Source of the DNA: CAG-791 sp963658405
Lineage (GTDB): Bacteria > Bacillota > Clostridia > Lachnospirales > Lachnospiraceae
Direction: 5' to 3'
DNA length: 26,190 bases
Assembly: GCA_963658405.1 (NCBI GenBank)
Contig: CAVKQI010000020.1
Location: 1 to 26,190 of the forward strand
Position numbers and translations under genes: made by a program. Under the pieces are notes generated by a model. That model was given only the letters and a program-made list of their open reading frames with translations. It was not told the origin of the DNA and ran no database searches. This document shows positions 22,061-26,190 of this stretch, piece after piece. How positions within the stretch are numbered: the first letter of the stretch is position 1; every line of letters begins with the position of its first letter.

Positions 22061-23443
22061 TTACAGGCCCATCTCGAAGCGGATGGACTCCTCAGCTTCC
22101 TTCAGAGCATCCTCTGTGCTGTAGCCGTTCTGGATCACGTTGATCAGAGCTGCTGCCAGATAGGTACGTGCCTTGTAGTGATAATCACTCTGCTCTACAA
22201 CCTTTACGTGAGAGCCCATCTCTACAATGTCAGCATAGATAGCCTGGCCGTTGAAGTAGTCAACACCCTGATTGTAAACATCAGACTTGCCGGCAGAGAT
22301 GCAGGTGGTGATAACGCCGCCGTTTGTCAGAGCTGCATCATAGGTTGCAGATGCGCCGTCGCCGCCGCCGAAGGTGTATGCCAGGAAATCCTTTGCCAGA
22401 TCTACGTTCTTGCAGTTAGAGGTAATGTACAGGGAAGAACCGCCGTTTGCTGCATAGCCGTCGCCGCCCTTTAAGGTAGGCATGGTGGTGATTTCCCACT
22501 TACCGGAATTCTCGGTAACCTGCTCCATGGTAGGAATGATCCAGTTGCCGTTGATAACGCCGGCTACCATGTCGCCAATGATGGACTGATTGGTGTAATC
22601 GGACCAGTCATTTGCCAGATACAGTACGTTGTTGTTTACCATATCTACCAGCTTGTTGAAGACTTCTACGAAGGTTGCATTCTCTGTGATGTAAGGCTCG
22701 CCGTCCTTGAACTGGGATACGCCCTCAGCCTGGAGCATCATATAGAAGAGATCGTTGCCGTCGCCGTCCATGGACAGCAGATACTTGCCGGTCTTGTCAT
22801 AGACATCCTTGCCGATCGCGATGAACTCATCCCAGCTGCAGCCCTTCAGCTCGTCGATGGAATGTCCTGCTTCCTCGAGGAGATCTACGCGGTAAGCTGC
22901 GATCACAGTGCCGTTATCTACCGGAACACCGTAGTGAACATCATTGATGGTGGAGTAGGATAACTTCTCAGCGCCGAAGTCGGACCAGTCGATGTCTGCG
23001 CCGTCAATAGGTGTCCATGCATCCGGATAATCTGCTACATATCTCTGAATGTAATGATCCTGGAACAGTACAATGTCAGGCAATGTGCTGTAGTCACCTG
23101 CAGAACCCGCGGTGGTGATGGCTGTCTCAATATCAGAAGACTGTGCCTGCTCGATCACGTTTAAGGTGAAGTCAGGATTCTTTTCCTTGTAAGCTTCTGC
23201 TGCTGCCTCCAGAGCAGGGATGTTGAAATTCTTATCCCATGCGTAGACGCTCAGTGTATTCTCATCCTCGGAAGAAACATCTGCTGTCGCTGTGGATTCT
23301 GCGGTATCAGCAGCTTCTGTCTGCGTATCTGCAGCGCTGTCTGCTGCGGTGGAATCGGATGTGCTGCCCGAGGAGCCGCACCCTGCCAGTATTCCTGCTA
23401 CCATCGTAGATGCCAGCAGTACGCTCAATAACTTTTTCTTCAT
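22061..23443 (-). CDS. Sugar ABC transporter substrate-binding lipoprotein
   Basis: A 460-aa extracellular lipoprotein that captures sugar for the two permeases downstream. The lipoprotein signal is clear: KKK, a hydrophobic segment and LAGC (Cys about 22), the lipid-attachment residue. A Ser/Thr/Ala/Asp-rich spacer (24-60) tethers the solute-binding domain (TLSVYAWDKNFNIPALEAAA onward), family 1 of extracellular binding proteins (MalE/MsmE/AraN-like). The frame continues 54 codons upstream, but GGAGGG at 8 bases before ATG 23443 fixes the start. It is the first gene of the operon and has a strong promoter. The ligand is not predictable. Confidence 0.93.
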   Translation of the reverse strand: MKKKLLSVLLASTMVAGILAGCGSSGSTSDSTAADSAADTQTEAADTAESTATADVSSEDENTLSVYAWDKNFNIPALEAAAEAYKEKNPDFTLNVIEQAQSSDIETAITTAGSAGDYSTLPDIVLFQDHYIQRYVADYPDAWTPIDGADIDWSDFGAEKLSYSTINDVHYGVPVDNGTVIAAYRVDLLEEAGHSIDELKGCSWDEFIAIGKDVYDKTGKYLLSMDGDGNDLFYMMLQAEGVSQFKDGEPYITENATFVEVFNKLVDMVNNNVLYLANDWSDYTNQSIIGDMVAGVINGNWIIPTMEQVTENSGKWEITTMPTLKGGDGYAANGGSSLYITSNCKNVDLAKDFLAYTFGGGDGASATYDAALTNGGVITTCISAGKSDVYNQGVDYFNGQAIYADIVEMGSHVKVVEQSDYHYKARTYLAAALINVIQNGYSTEDALKEAEESIRFEMGL

Positions 23444-23503
23444 GAAATACCCTCCTTGTACGTTTTTCCGTCGATCAATTGCCGACCTTGTGTGTACTTT
23501 GTC

Positions 23504-23533
23504 ATTATAGACACTATTCACGTAGCAAGTCAA
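23504..23533 (-). promoter_or_regulatory. Promoter of the sugar importer operon
   Basis: On the minus strand TTGACT (5/6), 18 bases, TATAAT (6/6). The leader is about 55 bases. This is among the best promoters in the window. Confidence 0.85.
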
Positions 23534-23597
23534 TATGTTTCGTGCATTTTGCATATCATTTTTATTCACTTTGAGTTTTGTGTTATATTTTTGACAA

Positions 23598-23643
23598 ATG
23601 CGCAATCAGTTGCGCATCAATTTTGCTCATCTTTGTGCACAAA
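23598..23643. promoter_or_regulatory. Paired palindromes upstream of the importer promoter
   Basis: ATGCGCAA-TCAG-TTGCGCAT (23598-23617) is a perfect 8+8 dyad. TTTGTGCACAAA (23632-23643) is a perfect 12-base palindrome. Both lie 65-115 bases upstream of the -35 box, a place for an activator or a looping repressor. They do not clearly match a CcpA cre site. Confidence 0.55.
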
Positions 23644-23659
23644 AGTCATTTGTGTCCGT

Positions 23660-23757
23660 TCAGCACCTGTCACATTTCAAAGTGCATTGACTGCAGGCAT
23701 ACTCGCGATTGAAACCGGCAGGCCGGATTCTCCGGCAAAGTCTAGCCGGAGCGCCTT
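23660..23757 (+). repeat. Repeat family A, copy 3
   Basis: Shares TTCAGCACCTG, ATTTCAAAGTG, ATTGACTGCAGGCAT, CGATTGAAAC and GGCAGGC with the other copies in the same order. The 3' part is different: TCCGGC/GCCGGA hairpin (23731-23750) instead of the GA/GA helix. It lies between the importer's upstream region and the DUF951 terminator, beyond both genes' coding parts. Confidence 0.75.
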
Positions 23758-23788
23758 TTTACAGGGAATTTACAGTGCTTTTTCCCGT

Positions 23789-23828
23789 AAAAAAACAGCC
23801 CGATCCCCATAAGGTCTCGGACTGTTTC
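23789..23828 (-). terminator. Terminator of the Sir2-DUF951 unit
   Basis: AACAG-CCGA-type stem (AACAGTCCGA pairing TCGGGCTGTT with one mismatch), loop about 15 bases, then seven T on the minus strand. It lies 44 bases after the DUF951 stop. Confidence 0.88.
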
Positions 23829-23871
23829 TTCCTGCAGCACCCGGCCGCTGACAGCGATATTCCGTCAACGG

Positions 23872-24072
23872 TCAGTTATCTTCGGTTGTGCTCTTCTCTA
23901 TACTGCGCACGTTTTTCTCCAGGGCGCGTCTGGCAATCATGATCTGGTGGCCGCAGCCGGTACACGCCAGACGGAAATCCGCCCCGCTGCGCAGCACCTT
24001 CCAGGTATAGCTGCCGCAGGGGTGTTTCTTCTTCAGCTTTACTACGTCGCCTGCTTCTATCACAAGGGGCAT
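23872..24072 (-). CDS. DUF951 family small protein
   Basis: A 66-aa protein of the DUF951 family, common in Firmicutes and of unknown function. The pattern is clear: MPLVIEAGDVVKLKKKHPCG (SH3-like barrel), then SYTWKVLRSGADFRLACTGC and GHQIMIARRALEKNV, with CxxC (CTGC) and the upstream HPCG cysteine possibly binding metal. Longer frames upstream are the end of Sir2. Its ATG overlaps the Sir2 stop (TAATG), so translation is coupled; GGAGG lies within the Sir2 end. The neighbour in many genomes is different, so the Sir2 pairing may be local. Confidence 0.9.
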   Translation of the reverse strand: MPLVIEAGDVVKLKKKHPCGSYTWKVLRSGADFRLACTGCGHQIMIARRALEKNVRSIEKSTTEDN

Positions 24073-24800
24073 TACGGCATTCCTCCCAGTACTTCTCCGA
24101 TACTTCCCTGTATGCAAAGATCCGCCGAGGCATCTCTGGGGGTGGCTGACTTATTGATCAGCACCAGAGATTTTCCGCGGAAATAATCGATGAGTCCCGC
24201 TGCCGGATATACCGCCAGCGATGTGCCGCCGATGATCAGTACCTCCGCCTCCTGCAGATAATGTACCGCTGCCCGCAGGGTATCCTGATTCAGCCCTTCT
24301 TCATACAGGACCACGTCCGGCTTGATCCGGCCGCCGCACGCACAGCTAGGGATCCCCTCCGAATGGAGGACCTCCTCCACGCTGTGGAATTTGCCGCATT
24401 TCTCGCAGTAATTGCGCAGTACGCTGCCGTGAAGCTCCAGCACATTCTTCGAACCCGCCTTCTGGTGCAGGCCGTCGATATTCTGGGTGATGACCGCCCG
24501 GAGCTTTCCCTCTTTTTCCCACTGGGCCAGCTTGCGGTGGGCCGCATTGGGCTGCGCATCCAGATAGAGCATCTTCTTCCTGTAAAACCGGAAGAACTCC
24601 TCCGGCTTCTGTCTGTAGAAGGTATGACTCAGAATGGTCTCCGGAGGGTACTGGTACTCCTGGTGATACAGGCCGTCCACACTGCGGAAATCCGGGATGC
24701 CGCTTTCCGTAGATACACCGGCACCGCCGAAAAATACGATATTGTCGGACTGCGTCACGATCTGACGCAGCTTTTCTATCCTCTCCTGCTCTCTTGTCAT
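24072..24800 (-). CDS. NAD-dependent protein deacylase, Sir2 family
   Basis: A 242-aa sirtuin that removes acetyl or other acyl groups from lysines using NAD. The NAD motif GGAGVSTESGIPDFRS (about 25-40), the catalytic TQNIDGLHQKAG and histidine in LELHGS, the zinc module CEKC...CAC (about 122-150), and the GTSLAVYPAAGLIDY motif are all intact. GGAGG before ATG 24800 is 13 bases away, longer than usual. It follows the membrane protein gene by 42 bases and overlaps the DUF951 gene. It is likely a general metabolic deacylase. Confidence 0.95.
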   Translation of the reverse strand: MTREQERIEKLRQIVTQSDNIVFFGGAGVSTESGIPDFRSVDGLYHQEYQYPPETILSHTFYRQKPEEFFRFYRKKMLYLDAQPNAAHRKLAQWEKEGKLRAVITQNIDGLHQKAGSKNVLELHGSVLRNYCEKCGKFHSVEEVLHSEGIPSCACGGRIKPDVVLYEEGLNQDTLRAAVHYLQEAEVLIIGGTSLAVYPAAGLIDYFRGKSLVLINKSATPRDASADLCIQGSIGEVLGGMP

Positions 24801-24842
24801 CTGTGAATCTGCACCTCCGTTCTGCTTTGTCCTCTTGCTCTG

Positions 24843-26099
24843 TCAGGCCGTCTTTTCTTTCCTCGCCAGGGTGGCAAGGAGCATAAGTCCAGCAAACAGG
24901 CCGATCGCCAGCTCTCTGTAGGCCATAAAGGCATGTTCATAGGAATGATTTTCCGCCAGTCTGTACCAGATCAGCGGATAGAGGATTGCCGCCGCATAGG
25001 GAACCACGCTTTGTAAATTCCGCACGGTCAGGCCCTTATTCTTCACTATTTTACAGCCATAATACAGGATCACGCAGATCGCCACGATCAGCAGCGGCTT
25101 TTTGATATACACATACGCATTTTTCATCAGCACATCCGATAAGGAAATGACACCGTCGGAAGCTTTGTTTGATCCCCTGTACAAAATAGAATTGATCGCC
25201 ATGGCAAGAGACCCCGATTCCGGCGAGATGATGCTTCCCAGGATCCATTTTCCGGCCCACATGCCCACATAGCCCGCGCACCAGAAGGCGCTGTTCCACA
25301 GCATCCTGCCCACTTTTCGCACCACGTTTTCCTCCTGGTCCAGCAGCAGCCAGATGACCAGCGGAATCCCCAGGCTCACAAAGGGGTAGGTCAGGAAGTC
25401 AAAATAGCTGGTGGCCATGCCTATCAGCAGAAAAAGGAAACACGCATCAGTCCGGGGCGCTTTTTCCTGCTTTCTCATCAGCAGCAGTATCCCGACCAGC
25501 ATCACGTAATAGACGGTGCAGTACTGCATGCACAGTGCAATCGTCATCGGCATCATGGAGGCAATGGTAAGGCCGAAGGGAAGGACTGCATATCCCCTGC
25601 CCATCTTCTGCAGCCGGAACATGATGGCAAGCACCAGAAGAAGCTGCACGATCACATTGAAAGCCAGGATATCCGAGTAATCTCCCAGCAGCAGCATGGG
25701 CTTTATAAAGATCTGGTGACCGCCCCAGTAATGACTGTATCCCTGATAGCGATATCCCTTTTCGCCGTCCAGATACCGCGCAAGGTTCTCCTCCTGCGTG
25801 TAGCCCTTCCAGTAATTGGCCTGCCAGTTATTGACGACCTTATCGATCAGCCCCGTATCGACGTCGCAGATGGCCTCGTTCAGCATAATGCTGTCTGTAA
25901 AATTATCGATGGTGGTGCTCACATAGCCCTTGATGATCTGGTCGTGGACACCGATGGTATCCTTGGCCGCCGCCACATTCTGATACATTTTCTCTGTCGG
26001 TATCAGGTGAACCAGACAAAGCGCCGCAAATCCCACCAGGATGCCCACCAGCAGGATCAATATGCCTTTCCCCACCTTGCCCATTGCTGTTTTAATCAT
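24843..26099 (-). CDS. Multi-pass membrane protein, possibly GT-C-like
   Basis: A 418-aa polytopic membrane protein I do not recognise. The frame is open 12 codons further, but GGGAGG five bases before ATG 26099 marks MIKTAMGKVGKG as the start, and the upstream part is repeat B hairpins. It begins with one helix (GILILLVGILVGFAALCLV), then a long outside loop with many aromatic and charged residues (about 35-135, including YSHYWGGHQIF), then about nine further hydrophobic segments and a basic tail (ARKEKTA). The big first outside loop and many short helices resemble GT-C glycosyltransferases or flippase-like proteins, but no catalytic motif is seen. It precedes sir2 by 42 bases. Confidence 0.75.
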   Translation of the reverse strand: MIKTAMGKVGKGILILLVGILVGFAALCLVHLIPTEKMYQNVAAAKDTIGVHDQIIKGYVSTTIDNFTDSIMLNEAICDVDTGLIDKVVNNWQANYWKGYTQEENLARYLDGEKGYRYQGYSHYWGGHQIFIKPMLLLGDYSDILAFNVIVQLLLVLAIMFRLQKMGRGYAVLPFGLTIASMMPMTIALCMQYCTVYYVMLVGILLLMRKQEKAPRTDACFLFLLIGMATSYFDFLTYPFVSLGIPLVIWLLLDQEENVVRKVGRMLWNSAFWCAGYVGMWAGKWILGSIISPESGSLAMAINSILYRGSNKASDGVISLSDVLMKNAYVYIKKPLLIVAICVILYYGCKIVKNKGLTVRNLQSVVPYAAAILYPLIWYRLAENHSYEHAFMAYRELAIGLFAGLMLLATLARKEKTA

Positions 26100-26113
26100 A
26101 CTTTCCTCCCTTT

Positions 26114-26190
26114 GCCGCTGCAAAAGCAGCGGCAACGCGAAGGGAATTTCGCGAAGGCGAATTCCCTGATGCGATCCCGAATTGATGACG
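26114..26190 (-). repeat. Repeat family B, copy 3 (cut by the window edge)
   Basis: Hairpin 4 (26114-26133) is GCCGCTGC/GCAGCGGC, right before the Shine-Dalgarno (26105-26110). Hairpin 3 (26141-26167) is AGGGAATT/AATTCCCT around CGC-CTTC-GCG. Linker GATCGCATC and the start of a GATGACG/CGTCATC hairpin with the CGAAT arm (26178-26190) agree with copy 1. The element continues out of the window. Confidence 0.85.

Noticed and set aside
1..26190. CRISPR array, insertion sequence, prophage, integron or tRNA genes
   Set aside because: No regularly spaced repeats, transposase, integrase, phage protein or cloverleaf-like sequence was seen. The repeats found are dispersed and structured rather than arrayed.

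Overview
The window looks like a chromosomal segment from a low-to-mid GC Firmicute of the class Clostridia, most likely a gut Lachnospiraceae. The support is the family content (PflX-type radical SAM protein, DUF4250, DUF951, split transketolase, YesL/DUF624, MsmX-type sugar ATPase), strong GGAGG ribosome binding sites, frequent GTG/TTG starts, and an SRP RNA with a GGAA apical loop. Nothing seen suggests a phage, transposase, CRISPR array or integrated plasmid. The window is housekeeping and sugar metabolism with an unusual density of structured intergenic repeats.

Layout. Bases 1-3063 run on the plus strand: a gene-free hairpin cluster, tadA, a two-gene operon of tiny peptides (42 and 29 aa) behind an A-rich, T-poor leader, the SRP RNA with a near-consensus promoter, and a PflX-like radical SAM gene. 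Every protein gene I recognise from 3304 to the right edge is on the minus strand. In gene order (right to left) these are: a membrane protein, Sir2 and DUF951 (26099-23872); a lipoprotein plus two-permease sugar importer (23443-20172); rpsF-ssb-rpsR (19905-18785); DUF4250, a phosphoesterase, a membrane-anchored Mrr-like nuclease, and a pentose operon of FGGY kinase, AraD, split transketolase and Rpe (18475-11769); map, metG, an alpha/beta hydrolase and a secreted helical protein (11526-7063); a YesL-like protein (6961-6230); the MsmX-type ATPase (5791-4682); and a CdaR/PucR-like regulator (4398-3304).

How the parts fit. The importer has no ATPase of its own; the orphan MsmX-type ATPase about 15 kb away is the obvious candidate partner. 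The pentose operon carries L-ribulose (or another ketopentose) through phosphorylation and epimerisation to xylulose-5-phosphate and then into the transketolase reactions. The map/metG block handles methionine charging and N-terminal methionine removal.

Most interesting signals. (1) Repeat family B has three copies at 4411-4555, 18488-18644 and 26114-26190. Each is a chain of hairpins ending at the Shine-Dalgarno of an unrelated minus-strand gene. Stem sequences differ between copies but pairing is kept, while loops and linkers are conserved. Two copies start just after a plausible promoter, so they look like 5' leader RNAs. (2) Repeat family A has three copies, at 3163-3291, 6013-6150 and 23660-23757. 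It is a different multi-hairpin element with a conserved helix containing GA/GA opposite each other. (3) The two tiny peptide genes at 1354-1613 share a C-terminal amphipathic motif and have strong expression signals, but no recognised family. (4) A three-way-junction-like structure lies inside the pentose operon at 14242-14342. All calls come from reading the sequence; no database search or folding program was run.
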